The notes under the pieces: model-generated | The model's database searches: none | What the model was told of the DNA's origin: nothing | The model's input: the letters and a program-made list of their open reading frames with translations, nothing else | Position numbers and translations under genes: made by a program | Source: Deltaproteobacteria bacterium | Lineage (GTDB): Bacteria; Desulfobacterota; Desulfobacteria; Desulfobacterales; Desulfosarcinaceae | Direction: 5' to 3' | DNA: 33,749 bases | Assembly: GCA_020444075.1 (NCBI GenBank) | Contig: JAHLLR010000055.1 | Span: 1 to 33,749 of the forward strand | Shown: positions 1 through 9,060 of the stretch, piece by piece | Layout: each line of letters starts with the position of its first letter | Numbering within the stretch: the first letter of the stretch is position 1

Positions 1-71
1 ATCCATCCATCCTGGGTGAAATGGAGGAAGCGCTCAAGGGCATCGGTTACGCCGGGGCCAGAAAGTCCTGA
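1..71 (+). CDS. C-terminal end of an unidentified protein (partial)
   Basis: The window opens inside a plus-strand gene. Only the frame starting at base 3 reads into a stop that is followed at once by a terminator. It gives about 22 residues ending in EALKGIGYAGARKS and a TGA at 69-71. Frame 1 stays open here and frame 2 stops almost immediately, so the frame choice rests on the stop/terminator arrangement and good codon usage. The fragment is too short to name a family, and I do not recognise it. Confidence 0.5.
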   Translation, partial: PSILGEMEEALKGIGYAGARKS

Positions 72-108
72 CAACAAACCGGTTTCGACCCATTGAACAA
101 CGATTGAC

Positions 109-153
109 AAAAACGCCGGGTACTTCTCCCAGAGAAGCCCCGGCGTTTTCCTT
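109..153. terminator. Bidirectional intrinsic terminator
   Basis: A long hairpin pairs AAAACGCCGGG (110-120) with CCCGGCGTTTT (139-149). An inner CTTCTC/GAGAAG stem closes on a CCA loop. The A-tract and T-tract flanking the GC-rich stem make it usable from both sides. It lies between the plus-strand gene ending at 71 and the minus-strand cyclase ending at 223, where a shared terminator for convergent genes is expected. Confidence 0.85.
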
Positions 154-222
154 TGTTTCAGGGGAGCCGCCATGAGCATCGGGCTCCGCCTTCATTTTTT
201 AAAACGGATTTCGACCTGATCG

Positions 223-1875
223 CTAAATGGCGACGACCAGATTTCTTCCCTGGTTTTTGGCCTGGTACAGGGCCTTGTCAGCCAAGTCCACCAGATGTCT
301 GCCGGTGATTAAACCATCGGTGGGCAGAGCCGCAACACCGACGCTGGTGGTGATGTGAAGGCTCAGATCTTCAAAGGTGAATCGATGCTCGTTCACCCGC
401 TCCCGAAACCGATCGCACAGGGCCCGGGCCTCGTCCAGCGACGTGTCGGGAAGAATCACCGCGAACTCTTCGCCGCCGTAGCGACAGCCCACATCATATT
501 TGCGGATACTGTCATCCAGCAGTCGCCCGAACTCCTGAAGTACCCGATCTCCGCACAGATGGCCGTGGGTGTCATTGACCCGTTTGAAATGGTCCAGATC
601 GATCATGCAAAGGGCCAGAACGTGACCGTAGCGCTGCGCACCTGAGACTTCCCGTTCCAGTGCCTCGCGAAAATAGCGCCGGTTGTACATGCCGGTGAGT
701 TCATCGCGCACGGACATCTCTGCCAGCTTTTCCTGTGCCAGGCGCATCTCCCGCTTCAAACCGGCTTTTTCCAGGGCATTGGAGATGATGCGCAGCAGAG
801 CCCTGCCGCTAACCTTGGCTTTGGGCAGGTAGTCGTAGGCGCCGGCCTGGATGATCCGGGAGGCGATGAGTTCGTCTCCCTGGCCGGTAATGACCACCAC
901 CGGCGTTTCCATCCCTTTGCGGTTGATGGCTTCAAGAAAGTCCAGGCCCGTGCCGTCGGGAAGCATATAATCCAGAAAAACGAGATCGAAGTGCCCCTTA
1001 TCCAGGCGGTTGAACGCTTCTTCGATGGATTTCACCCGGGTCAGCGCAAGCTCGCGGTGATCCCTCAGGGTCTGCTCGACGTTGGTGAAATCCTCATCCT
1101 TGTCTTCAATGGCGAGGATAGAGACATGCTGGTCCAGATTGAGGATGGTTTTACCGCCGGCGTAGGTCTTGGGTTCGTCGTGGCGAAGGGTCTGGATCTT
1201 CTTGACCGTGTCGGAAATCCGATTGGCGGCCTCGGTGATTTTTCTCACTCGGTCGGCCAGGTGGGCCGGGATGTTGCCATCCATTTCCATCAATTGAATG
1301 TTTCCCATCAGAATCATCAACGGTTGGTTCAGTTCGTGGGCCGTGGCGCCGGCCATCTGAAGCAGAACTTTCAGGCGCTCCTCCTCGATCACCGATTTCT
1401 GCTGCTCCTGGATTTGCCGGTTGACGGCTTCCAGTTCCGCGACCGCAGCGCTCAATTCCCCATTGCGCTGTTGAAGGTTTTTGCGCTGCCGAAACAGTTC
1501 GACGAAGACATTGACCTTGCTTCTGAGGATCAGCGGGTCCAGCGGTTTGAACAGGTAATCCACCGCTCCTTTTTCATAGCCGGCAAAGACGTGGGTTTCT
1601 TCTTTGCTGATGGCCGTGAGGAAAATGATGGGAATATGGCGTGTCTTCTCGCTGCCGCGCATGAGTTCGGCTACCTCGAAGCCGTCCATGCCCGGCATCT
1701 GGACATCCAGGAGTACCAGGGCGAAGGTGTGCTCCAGAACGAGTCCCAGGGCCTGGTTGCCGGATGTGGCGGTGATGATGGACAGCTCCGGCCGCTCGAG
1801 GACGCCTTCGATGGCCAAGAGATTTTCAGGCCTGTCGTCCACAACCAGAATTTTTATTTTTTCCTCTGTCGGCAT
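223..1875 (-). CDS. Response-regulator diguanylate cyclase (REC-HisKA-REC-GGDEF)
   Basis: This 550-aa cytoplasmic protein is predicted to make cyclic di-GMP from two GTP. REC1 occupies about 6-120 (phospho-acceptor D57 in LLDVQMPGMDG). A HisKA-like helical region follows with the H-box HELNQPL (H180) but no HATPase domain. REC2 spans about 252-370 (D302 in FLDYMLPDGTG), and the GGDEF domain about 385-550. The active site is GGEEF (467-471), and RKYD (458-461), five residues upstream, fits the RxxD inhibitory I-site. The ATG at 1875 is preferred because AGGA precedes it by 8 nt. A TTG at 1905 and an ATG at 1884 are in frame but less well placed. It starts 33 nt after the hybrid kinase stop, so the two genes are probably cotranscribed and the kinase is the likely phosphodonor (inference). 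Confidence 0.92.
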   Translation of the reverse strand: MPTEEKIKILVVDDRPENLLAIEGVLERPELSIITATSGNQALGLVLEHTFALVLLDVQMPGMDGFEVAELMRGSEKTRHIPIIFLTAISKEETHVFAGYEKGAVDYLFKPLDPLILRSKVNVFVELFRQRKNLQQRNGELSAAVAELEAVNRQIQEQQKSVIEEERLKVLLQMAGATAHELNQPLMILMGNIQLMEMDGNIPAHLADRVRKITEAANRISDTVKKIQTLRHDEPKTYAGGKTILNLDQHVSILAIEDKDEDFTNVEQTLRDHRELALTRVKSIEEAFNRLDKGHFDLVFLDYMLPDGTGLDFLEAINRKGMETPVVVITGQGDELIASRIIQAGAYDYLPKAKVSGRALLRIISNALEKAGLKREMRLAQEKLAEMSVRDELTGMYNRRYFREALEREVSGAQRYGHVLALCMIDLDHFKRVNDTHGHLCGDRVLQEFGRLLDDSIRKYDVGCRYGGEEFAVILPDTSLDEARALCDRFRERVNEHRFTFEDLSLHITTSVGVAALPTDGLITGRHLVDLADKALYQAKNQGRNLVVAI

Positions 1876-1908
1876 GGGTAACATCCTGTGGGTTCGCTGA
1901 ATCAAAGG

Positions 1909-4900
1909 CTACGCGCCGAACCGTCCCGGGGCGGCCAGCTGCGGGTCCATCCATATTTTTAACACGGAGGTCAGTTTGTCCAGGTTGACCGGTTTGGCGA
2001 GGTAGTCGTCGGCCCCTGCTTCGATGCACCTGGCGCGATCTCCCTGCATGGCTTTGGCCGTCAGGGCAATAATGGGAACCGTCCTATAACGGTTCCGGTT
2101 TCGAATCTCCCGTATGGCCTGGTAACCGTCCACTTCCGATATCATGACATCCATTAGAACGAGATCAATGTCCGGAAAGCCGTCCAGTTTGTCAAGACTT
2201 TCCTTGCCGGACTTTCCGGCGAGCACTTCTGCCCCCTGGTCCTCCAGAACATTGGAAATGGCAAATACCGTTCGCATGTCGTCATCCACCAGGAGTACTT
2301 TGCGCCCCTTCAAACCCGACCGGGGGGCATCCATGGCCATCAACCGATCGCGATGGGCCTTGTCCAGTGTGTTGGCAGGCAGGTGGAGGCTCAACACCAT
2401 CCCCAGCAGCAGTTGATCCGGTGTGTCGGCCACGTTGATATTCACCGCCTGTGCATATGGGCTGATCTCCGACCGGGAAAGGGCTTTCAGGGTGCCTCCG
2501 GGGTATAGGTAAACCGGCATCGGATCATGTTGCAGGCCGGTTAGAAGGCGGCGCTGTTCGGTAAAAGGGGTGGCCGGATGCATGATCACGGCATTTACGG
2601 TGTTTGCTTCCAGGACCGTCTTCGCCTCGGCGGCGGTGGCTGCCGTCATGATGCGGATCGTCTTTCCGCCGACAGCGTCGGTGACCTGCACAATGGCGTC
2701 CGGATCCGGGGCGACCACGAGAACCGTTCGATCGTCGATCGACTGCAGATGGTCGATCAGGCGAAACGCCGATTCCAGATGGCGGGCGGTGATCGGTTCG
2801 ATCACATGGCCTGCTGCGCCATGAATCGCCGCCGCGAAATCATCGGGGCGGGGTGACAGGGTGAAAACCGGAATGTGCCGGCTTCTGGGATTGGCTTTTA
2901 TCGGCTGAATTATCTCCCAACCCTCCACCCCAGGAAGGTTCAGGTTGGCGAAAATGGCCGTGGGCAGATAGTAATCGGCAAAGTGAAGTCCGGTCCGGAA
3001 CTGCTCGGCCACCAGCACCTTGTACCCCATCCGGTAGGCATACTCCTTGATGGGTTCGGTCGAGACGGCGTTGGCGTCAATGATGAGAATGCATGGGTCC
3101 CCGGGTGTCAGCCGATGTCGATCATCCGGAACGGGTTCCATACCCAGGAGGGCCCCCCCGTCCTTTTCCGGCGGAGGCGGTTCGGCCGTTTCGATAGATG
3201 CGGCTTTGAAAAGGCTGGCCTGAATCGCTGCCGGCTCCTTATCCGGCAGGGGGATAATGGGAAGGTGGAGGGTAAACCGACTGCCTTTTCCCTCTTCGCT
3301 TTCTATCGTTATCTCACCGCCCAGCAGGTGGGCCAGCTCCCGTGAAATGGAAAGGCCTAACCCCGTGCCGCCATATTTGCGCCGGGTCGACCCGTCAACC
3401 TGCTGGAAGGCATCGAACACCATCTGATGTTTGGCCGCCGGGATGCCGATTCCCGTATCCATGACACTGATGGCCAGACAGCCGTTGTCATGGCTGTCGC
3501 CGGCGCCGCGGCAGATGATCAGCTCCCGGGATACCGTGATCTCGAGGCGGATGCTTCCTCTGGCAGTGAACTTGAAGGCGTTGGAGAGAAAATTTTTGAC
3601 GATCTGTTCAATGCGCTTGCGATCGGTGATCAATCGTTCCGGTACATCCGGCGCCACATGGCTGGTGAACGTGACACCGCTCTGCTCGGCCAGGGGAGCA
3701 AAACTCACCTGCATGGCGTCGGCAATGGCTTGAACCCGCACCGCCTGAAGGTCCACCTCCATTTTCCCCGATTCCACCTTGGCCAGGTCTAGAATCTCGT
3801 TGATCAGGTTGAGCAGATCTTCTCCGGCCGAATGGATCGTCCGGGCAAACTCGGACTGCCTGTCGGTCAAGGTTTTTTCCCTGTTTTCCAGAAGCAGCCG
3901 GGAGAGCAGCAGGATACTGTTGAGCGGCGTTCTGAGTTCATGGGACATGTTGGCCATGAACTCTGTTTTGTATTGGCTGGATATCTCAAGCTGACGTGCT
4001 TTTTTTGCCAGCTCCCGGTGCGTTTTTTCCAGCTCGTTGTTTTGTTTCTCCATATCCAATTTCTGCTTTTCCAGAATGGCCATGTGGGCTTCAAGATCGG
4101 CTGCGTTTTTTACCATCTGGGCGTTGGCGGCCTCCAGTTCGAGCTGTTTGAGCTGAAGCTTTTCTTCGGACGCCAGAAAGGCCAGATGCTTGGACTTGAG
4201 TTCCCGGGTGCTTGCCTCCAGCGACGCTTCGCGGACCTTCAATTGCTGAGCCTGCTGCCGGGTCCTTTCCAGCAGGGCCTCTTCCTGCTGGCGGGTCGAT
4301 GCAGAATTGACTGCCACGGCAATGACTGCCGCCGCCGATTCCAGGAATCGACAGTCAAATCGATTGAACCCGTCCGTTTTTTCCAGCTCCAGAACCCCTT
4401 TGACGGTTTGCCGCAACATCAGCGGAACAACGATCAGACTGGCCCGATCGGGGGTGGGAGAGGGCGTCATCGACCCGCTGGACGCCTCTTTTTGAAAAAA
4501 GGCGGTGGTCTTTTCTATAGCGGCCTGACCCACCTGCCCGTCTCCCGGGGAAAAGACCTGCTGACATTCACTATCGGGATGGCCGGGGAATCGGCCGGCG
4601 CATTTCAGCCTCCCGTCTGCATCCATGATAAAAAAACCAGCCTGACGCAGATCGAGAAATCCGGAAAGGAATTCGAGCGTACTGAGGCACAGCTCCCCGG
4701 GTTCCTGCTGGCCTCCGATTAGCCGGTGCAGGCGGGTCAGGCCGGACATGAACCGTGACTGGGCATCTTTTTCAGCGTTGGTCGCTTTAAGGTGTTCAAT
4801 CATGCTGCCAAATGCTGCCGCCAGTTCGCCGATCTCATGGTTGGCGGTCACATGAACACCCTGGTCAAGTCGATCTTCCGATACCATCAACAGGTTTCGG

Positions 4901-5622
4901 GAAAGATCGCGGACCGGCTCAACGATGGATCGCGCCAGGGTCGTGGAGACAGCCAGGACCCCCAGGCCGGTCAGGATGACGAGGGCGACGATTATCGCCC
5001 GGAGCGCATTGAGGGCGTCGAACGCTTTTGCCGTATCAATTTCCACAATCAGGGCACATGGGGTACCGCCGATATGAACCTCTGCGTAGGTGCCGATCAC
5101 CTGCCGGCCGTACGGTCCTATATAAGTAAAAGGCTCCGGCGGAGCCGGCTGGGAATTATCACCCGTCTGGTTTTTCCGCCACAATCGGGTTTGTGCGGTG
5201 TCTACCCTGGTGCCGCTGTCGAGGGGCGGATTCCCGCTCGTGCCGGCCAGCAGCGTCAGGTCGGCGCCCACCAGATAAACCCGGTAGCCGGTCCCCTTTT
5301 TCACGAGGGCCTCCAGCACCTGGCCGGCGGTGTTGAAAACAGTAACGGCAGGGGGTTCATGGCCATGCCTGTCGGCGCCTGCCAGTCCGTCGTCGACAAA
5401 GCGCTGCAGCTGGTTGCTTTTCAGCTCGGCGGCGATGCGGATGTGTCGGCGGGTTTCCTGCTCCAGGCGGTGGTAAGCGGTTTGGTAGCCGATTAATCCC
5501 ATGGCGACCAGGGGTATCATGGAAAGGCCGAAAAAACAGAGAAGCAGCGTCCGGCCCAGGCCCCGGCGAAACACTATATCCAGGTTGAAGGGAACCTGCC
5601 CTTCGGGGGACATCTTTTCCAT
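1909..5622 (-). CDS. Membrane hybrid sensor histidine kinase (HAMP-GAF-HisKA-HATPase-REC x3)
   Basis: A 1237-aa sensor kinase. A transmembrane helix at about 25-47 and another at about 208-230 enclose a ~160-residue periplasmic sensing region. HAMP, a GAF-like domain (about 290-440) and a long coiled coil follow. The HisKA motif FMANMSHELRTPLNS puts the phospho-histidine near residue 560, and the HATPase carries DTGIGIP and GGTGLGLSI. Three receiver-like domains end the protein. The first has FANLNLPG (Asp to Asn) and IEP in place of the KP motif. The second has VIMHPATP (Asp to His). Only the last (VLLVDDD, LMDVMISEVDG, Asp near 1157, KP) looks phosphorylatable. The start at 5622 has AAAGG about 8 nt upstream. 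Its ligand cannot be read from sequence. It probably works with the downstream diguanylate cyclase. Confidence 0.93.
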   Translation of the reverse strand: MEKMSPEGQVPFNLDIVFRRGLGRTLLLCFFGLSMIPLVAMGLIGYQTAYHRLEQETRRHIRIAAELKSNQLQRFVDDGLAGADRHGHEPPAVTVFNTAGQVLEALVKKGTGYRVYLVGADLTLLAGTSGNPPLDSGTRVDTAQTRLWRKNQTGDNSQPAPPEPFTYIGPYGRQVIGTYAEVHIGGTPCALIVEIDTAKAFDALNALRAIIVALVILTGLGVLAVSTTLARSIVEPVRDLSRNLLMVSEDRLDQGVHVTANHEIGELAAAFGSMIEHLKATNAEKDAQSRFMSGLTRLHRLIGGQQEPGELCLSTLEFLSGFLDLRQAGFFIMDADGRLKCAGRFPGHPDSECQQVFSPGDGQVGQAAIEKTTAFFQKEASSGSMTPSPTPDRASLIVVPLMLRQTVKGVLELEKTDGFNRFDCRFLESAAAVIAVAVNSASTRQQEEALLERTRQQAQQLKVREASLEASTRELKSKHLAFLASEEKLQLKQLELEAANAQMVKNAADLEAHMAILEKQKLDMEKQNNELEKTHRELAKKARQLEISSQYKTEFMANMSHELRTPLNSILLLSRLLLENREKTLTDRQSEFARTIHSAGEDLLNLINEILDLAKVESGKMEVDLQAVRVQAIADAMQVSFAPLAEQSGVTFTSHVAPDVPERLITDRKRIEQIVKNFLSNAFKFTARGSIRLEITVSRELIICRGAGDSHDNGCLAISVMDTGIGIPAAKHQMVFDAFQQVDGSTRRKYGGTGLGLSISRELAHLLGGEITIESEEGKGSRFTLHLPIIPLPDKEPAAIQASLFKAASIETAEPPPPEKDGGALLGMEPVPDDRHRLTPGDPCILIIDANAVSTEPIKEYAYRMGYKVLVAEQFRTGLHFADYYLPTAIFANLNLPGVEGWEIIQPIKANPRSRHIPVFTLSPRPDDFAAAIHGAAGHVIEPITARHLESAFRLIDHLQSIDDRTVLVVAPDPDAIVQVTDAVGGKTIRIMTAATAAEAKTVLEANTVNAVIMHPATPFTEQRRLLTGLQHDPMPVYLYPGGTLKALSRSEISPYAQAVNINVADTPDQLLLGMVLSLHLPANTLDKAHRDRLMAMDAPRSGLKGRKVLLVDDDMRTVFAISNVLEDQGAEVLAGKSGKESLDKLDGFPDIDLVLMDVMISEVDGYQAIREIRNRNRYRTVPIIALTAKAMQGDRARCIEAGADDYLAKPVNLDKLTSVLKIWMDPQLAAPGRFGA

Positions 5623-5758
5623 AAAAAGGGCCTTTCATTAAGCCACTGAATCACGTCGTCGCGCCGCTGGTGGTGGAAATTTCTGCATTGCCATCGCCAG
5701 GTACTTTCGACCGGTTACGGTGAAGGTGCGTGTCTTTGCCGGCAGGCCTGCGGCGTCG

Positions 5759-8665
5759 TCAGCTTAACGTTTGCTGCCAGAAACGTCTCACCAGTTCCCT
5801 CAGGTGGTCGAACCGATGGCAATCGACCAGGGCGGAGCGCTCCTGCAGATTGAGCCGGTGAACCACGGCCCTGAAAATGAGGTAGGCCTGCCGGAGCCGA
5901 TAGGCGGTGACGCCGTCAACGATACCGGTTTCGGCCAGTGCCTGCAGCAGGCGGACATTGTCCGTCCAGCGGGTGATTTCCGGATGGTCGGCGGCGTATT
6001 GCAATACCAGGTATTGGACCAGGAACTCGATATCCACCATCGCCCCGATGTCCTCCTTGACATCGAACTGGTCCGCGGGAGCCGAAAGCCGGCTTTCGCG
6101 CATCCGTTCCCGCATTTCCCTTACGGATGCCTTCAGTGTTTCCGGTTCCCGGCGCAGGCAGAGCACCTCACGCCGGATGGTGGAAAAGGCATCTTTCAGC
6201 ACGGCATCGCCGGTGATGGGACGGGCCCGGATCAAGGCCTGGTGCTCCCAGGTCCAGGCTTCGTCCATCTGGTAGGCTTTGAATCCGTTTACATGGCTGA
6301 CCAGCAGGCCCGAAGTGCCGTTGGGTCGCAGTCGCATATCGGTTTCATAAAGGGTGCCGGCAGCCGTGTGGGTCGAAAGCATATGCACCACCCGTTGACC
6401 CAGCCGGGCAAAAAAGTGGGCGTTCTCGATGGGCCGTTTGCCGCCGACGGTTTCACCGGTGTCGGCCGCATGGAGAAAGACAAGATCCAGGTCCGATCCA
6501 TATCCCAGCTCGATCCCCCCCAGTTTGCCGTAGCCGATGACGGCAAAACCCCGTTCGCAGGGTTGACCCTCAAGGGTGCATGACGGACGGCCGTGTTTTT
6601 CCACCAGATGGTTCCAGGAGATCTCCACCACCTTGTCAATAATCGCCTCGGCAATCCAGGTCAGATGATCGCTGACCTTCATCAACGGCAGCACGTTGGT
6701 GATGTCCGACGCCGCCACTCTCAGCGTATTGATCTGGCGGAAGATACACAAGGCTTCGATCTGGTACTCCGGGTCGTCATCGGTCACCCTGGCCAGTTGA
6801 CGGGTTATACCGGCGTCCAGGGCCTCGGGGCCGGGTGGGGTATATAGGGTGCGCGAATCCAACAGTTCGTCCAGCACTACCGGGTGGCGGCTCAGGAAGG
6901 CGGCGATCCAGGGGCTGGCGCCGACCAGTCGGATCAGATGGGTCAGGGCAGAGGGGTATTCGATGAGCAGAGACAGGTAGCTGATCCGCTGCTGAATGCT
7001 CTTGAGAAGCTGCAGAACCCGATCCAGCACCGTTTCGGGATCGTCACATCCGCCGGCTGCCTTCAATACCCGCGGGATCAGCCGGCCCAGACGGCGCTTT
7101 CCCGCGCTGCTCAGGGATCGGGTGGCCGGCTCGGATTTAAAGGCTTCCAGAAGGGTGGCGGCGGCATCTCCATCTTGAAACCCGGTCCTTTCAAGCAGCC
7201 GCTGGCGTTCAGCGGTTGTCATGGAAAAGGACCATGCATCGGCCAGATCCTCTGCCTCCGGGCTGGCACTGCCGTCGGCGGCTTTGACCTCGGGTTCCAG
7301 CAGGCCGTCGAAATGCGACCGCACCCGCTCGCGATGGCCATCGAGGACTGTCCGGTAGTCATTCCATGTGTCGAATCCCATGGACCGGGCCAGCTGCAGA
7401 CAGGCGAGGGGATCCGATGGCAGCGCGTGGGTCTGCTGGTCGTTGGCTTCCTGGAGCCGGTGTTCGGTTTTTCTCAAAAAGCGATAGGCATCGGTGAGCT
7501 CCCGACAAACCGGTTGTGGAACAAACCCTTCCTTGCCCAGGGTGTCCAGAATGGTCTGGATGGCCGGCTGCTGAAGCGCGGGAAGGACACCGCCCCGGAT
7601 CAGCTGGAACATCTGTCCGAAAAACTCGATTTCGCGGATGCCGCCACTGCCCAGCTTGATGTTGTCGTGGAGTTTCTTTCTGCGGACCTCGGCGGTGATC
7701 TTCTGCTTCATCTCCCGCAACGATTCAAACACACCGAAATCCAGATATCGTCGATAGACGAATGGCTGCAGGCGCTGCAACAGACGCCGGCCCGCCTCCC
7801 GGTCTCCGGCTACCACGTCGGCCTTGATCAGTGCGTAGCGCTCCCACTCGCGGCCCTGGGACTGGTAATAGTCTTCCATGTGGTCGAAATTCATGACCAG
7901 GGGGCCGCCGTCGCCGTAGGGGCGCAGCCGCGTATCCACGCGAAAAACAAATCCGTCGGCAGTGTTTTCACCGATGGCCTGGATTAGGTGCCGGCACAGC
8001 CGGGTAAAAAAGGCCTCGTTGGAAAGGGGCCGTTGGCTGCCGCGGGTTTCACCGCTGGCGGGGAAAGTGAAAATCAGGTCCACGTCCGAAGAGAAATTGA
8101 GTTCACCGGCACCCAGCTTTCCCATGCCGATTACCACCAGGCCCTGGCAGTTGCCGGCGTTGTCCTCGGGAACGCCGTCGGTCGCACACATGCGGTCAAA
8201 CAACAGGCCCAGGGCCCCATCAATGGCAGTCGCAGCCAGGGCGGAAAGATCGGCCATGGTGTCGTCCAGATCGCAGATGCCGGCCAGGTCCCGCACGGCA
8301 ATGCGCACCATTTCCTGTCGGCGGAACTTACGCAGGGCGGTTTTCAGCGGTGCCAGAAGGCTGTCCGGAGAGATATCCGGATCTGCCGTTATCACCGACT
8401 GGAGCAGGGGCGCCAGGCGGCGGGCCATACGGCCGTTATCGTAAGCGTTGAACAGAACGTTGCTGTCGATCAGATCCACGGCCATGCGCGGGTGACGTAT
8501 GCAGCTGGAGGAAACGAATTCACTGAAGCCAAAGGCGGTTTCCAGTGCCTTGGCGCCGGCCGAGGCGGGGGAAAAGGTCATGCCGGTGGTCCGGGCTTCG
8601 TGGCAGAACGCGGTCCATCGCTCCTGTTGGTGTCGGTCCAGGAATTCGGTGGGGGCGCCAGTCAT
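5759..8665 (-). CDS. glnE: Bifunctional glutamine synthetase adenylyltransferase / adenylyl-removing enzyme GlnE
   Basis: GlnE adds AMP to, and removes it from, glutamine synthetase, switching it off under nitrogen excess and on under limitation, under PII control. The 968-aa length matches the family (E. coli about 946). Both nucleotidyltransferase domains are visible. The N-terminal (deadenylylating) one has GMGKLGAGELNFSSDVDLIF near 180-200, and the C-terminal (adenylylating) one has GYGKLGGIELGYGSDLDLVF near 707-727. Both keep the SDxDL metal-binding carboxylates. The ATG at 8665 has no strong Shine-Dalgarno sequence but gives the expected N-terminus. It is divergent from the glutamate synthase operon, so the two arms of ammonium assimilation flank one regulatory region. 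The kinase gene begins 136 nt past its stop, and I see no T-tract terminator in that gap. Confidence 0.96.
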   Translation of the reverse strand: MTGAPTEFLDRHQQERWTAFCHEARTTGMTFSPASAGAKALETAFGFSEFVSSSCIRHPRMAVDLIDSNVLFNAYDNGRMARRLAPLLQSVITADPDISPDSLLAPLKTALRKFRRQEMVRIAVRDLAGICDLDDTMADLSALAATAIDGALGLLFDRMCATDGVPEDNAGNCQGLVVIGMGKLGAGELNFSSDVDLIFTFPASGETRGSQRPLSNEAFFTRLCRHLIQAIGENTADGFVFRVDTRLRPYGDGGPLVMNFDHMEDYYQSQGREWERYALIKADVVAGDREAGRRLLQRLQPFVYRRYLDFGVFESLREMKQKITAEVRRKKLHDNIKLGSGGIREIEFFGQMFQLIRGGVLPALQQPAIQTILDTLGKEGFVPQPVCRELTDAYRFLRKTEHRLQEANDQQTHALPSDPLACLQLARSMGFDTWNDYRTVLDGHRERVRSHFDGLLEPEVKAADGSASPEAEDLADAWSFSMTTAERQRLLERTGFQDGDAAATLLEAFKSEPATRSLSSAGKRRLGRLIPRVLKAAGGCDDPETVLDRVLQLLKSIQQRISYLSLLIEYPSALTHLIRLVGASPWIAAFLSRHPVVLDELLDSRTLYTPPGPEALDAGITRQLARVTDDDPEYQIEALCIFRQINTLRVAASDITNVLPLMKVSDHLTWIAEAIIDKVVEISWNHLVEKHGRPSCTLEGQPCERGFAVIGYGKLGGIELGYGSDLDLVFLHAADTGETVGGKRPIENAHFFARLGQRVVHMLSTHTAAGTLYETDMRLRPNGTSGLLVSHVNGFKAYQMDEAWTWEHQALIRARPITGDAVLKDAFSTIRREVLCLRREPETLKASVREMRERMRESRLSAPADQFDVKEDIGAMVDIEFLVQYLVLQYAADHPEITRWTDNVRLLQALAETGIVDGVTAYRLRQAYLIFRAVVHRLNLQERSALVDCHRFDHLRELVRRFWQQTLS

Positions 8666-8877
8666 GGTAATGGAGCTTTCGTTCTCAGGGTGTCAATGCC
8701 GTGTGATCCGTTGCCGATGCCGGCCGAAAAATGCCGCTAAACGGGCTGCGGCAGGCATAACCAGACGGTATCAGATTTCCCAAAATTTGCCAAGAACAGT
8801 ATTTTTTCGATAGGTTACGACCGCATTCGGACGATGGTCCCGGATTTTACAATATTGTCATTTAAGTCAAAATTATA

Positions 8878-8907
8878 TTGCAGTTATGTAAAAATCTGCT
8901 CTATAAA
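8878..8907 (+). promoter_or_regulatory. Candidate sigma70 promoter for glutamate synthase operon
   Basis: TTGCAG (8878-8883) and TATAAA (8902-8907) are separated by 18 nt in an AT-rich stretch upstream of the glutamate synthase operon. The match is moderate. It would give a leader of about 150 nt. Confidence 0.4.
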
Positions 8908-8966
8908 ATTGATGCGGCCAAATCGTCGGGCAACAATGCAATTGGATTTCAGCGAGTTCTATATTA

Positions 8967-8982
8967 TGGTATACAACTTGCT
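8967..8982 (+). promoter_or_regulatory. Candidate sigma54 (-24/-12) promoter for glutamate synthase operon
   Basis: TGGTATACAACTTGCT has GG at 8968-8969 and GC at 8980-8981 with exactly 10 nt between them, as required for RpoN promoters (TGGCAC-N5-TTGCW). The -12 half TTGCT is perfect and the -24 half keeps TGG-A. Transcription would begin near 8993, just before the leader hairpin. An RpoN promoter suits a nitrogen-assimilation operon, but no activator site was identified. Confidence 0.5.
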
Positions 8983-8997
8983 GATTTGTTCCATTCC

Positions 8998-9030
8998 GGT
9001 CCGTCATTGAGAGGTCAATGGCGGACCTTT
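8998..9030 (+). promoter_or_regulatory. Leader hairpin upstream of glutamate synthase operon
   Basis: GGTCCGTCATTGA (8998-9010) pairs with TCAATGGCGGACC (9015-9027) around a GAGG loop: 13 pairs including one G-U. Only three T residues follow, so it is a poor intrinsic terminator. It sits 30 nt before the start codon and just ahead of the AGGAG ribosome-binding site. It may stabilise the 5' end of the mRNA or bind a regulator. Confidence 0.6.
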
Positions 9031-9060
9031 CACCCCGGCAGCCAAAGGAGTGTATCAACC

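Larger units (their letters stand above)
8666..9060. promoter_or_regulatory. glnE / glutamate synthase divergent control region
   Basis: This 395-nt stretch holds no convincing gene. It is AT-rich compared with its surroundings between about 8760 and 8990. The open frame running upstream of 9061 (from 8878) is ruled out as coding because class II glutamine amidotransferases need Cys directly after the initiator Met. The rightward half holds a sigma70-like promoter, a sigma54-like site and a hairpin, listed separately. I found no convincing -10/-35 pair for leftward glnE transcription. Confidence 0.7.

Noticed and set aside
5742-5751. GCAGGCCTGC palindrome just after glnE
   Set aside because: No T-tract and no repeat elsewhere in the window; probably chance in GC-rich DNA.
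8878-9060. In-frame N-terminal extension of the glutamine amidotransferase gene
   Set aside because: It would bury the catalytic Cys that must follow the initiator Met, and it covers the promoter and hairpin region.
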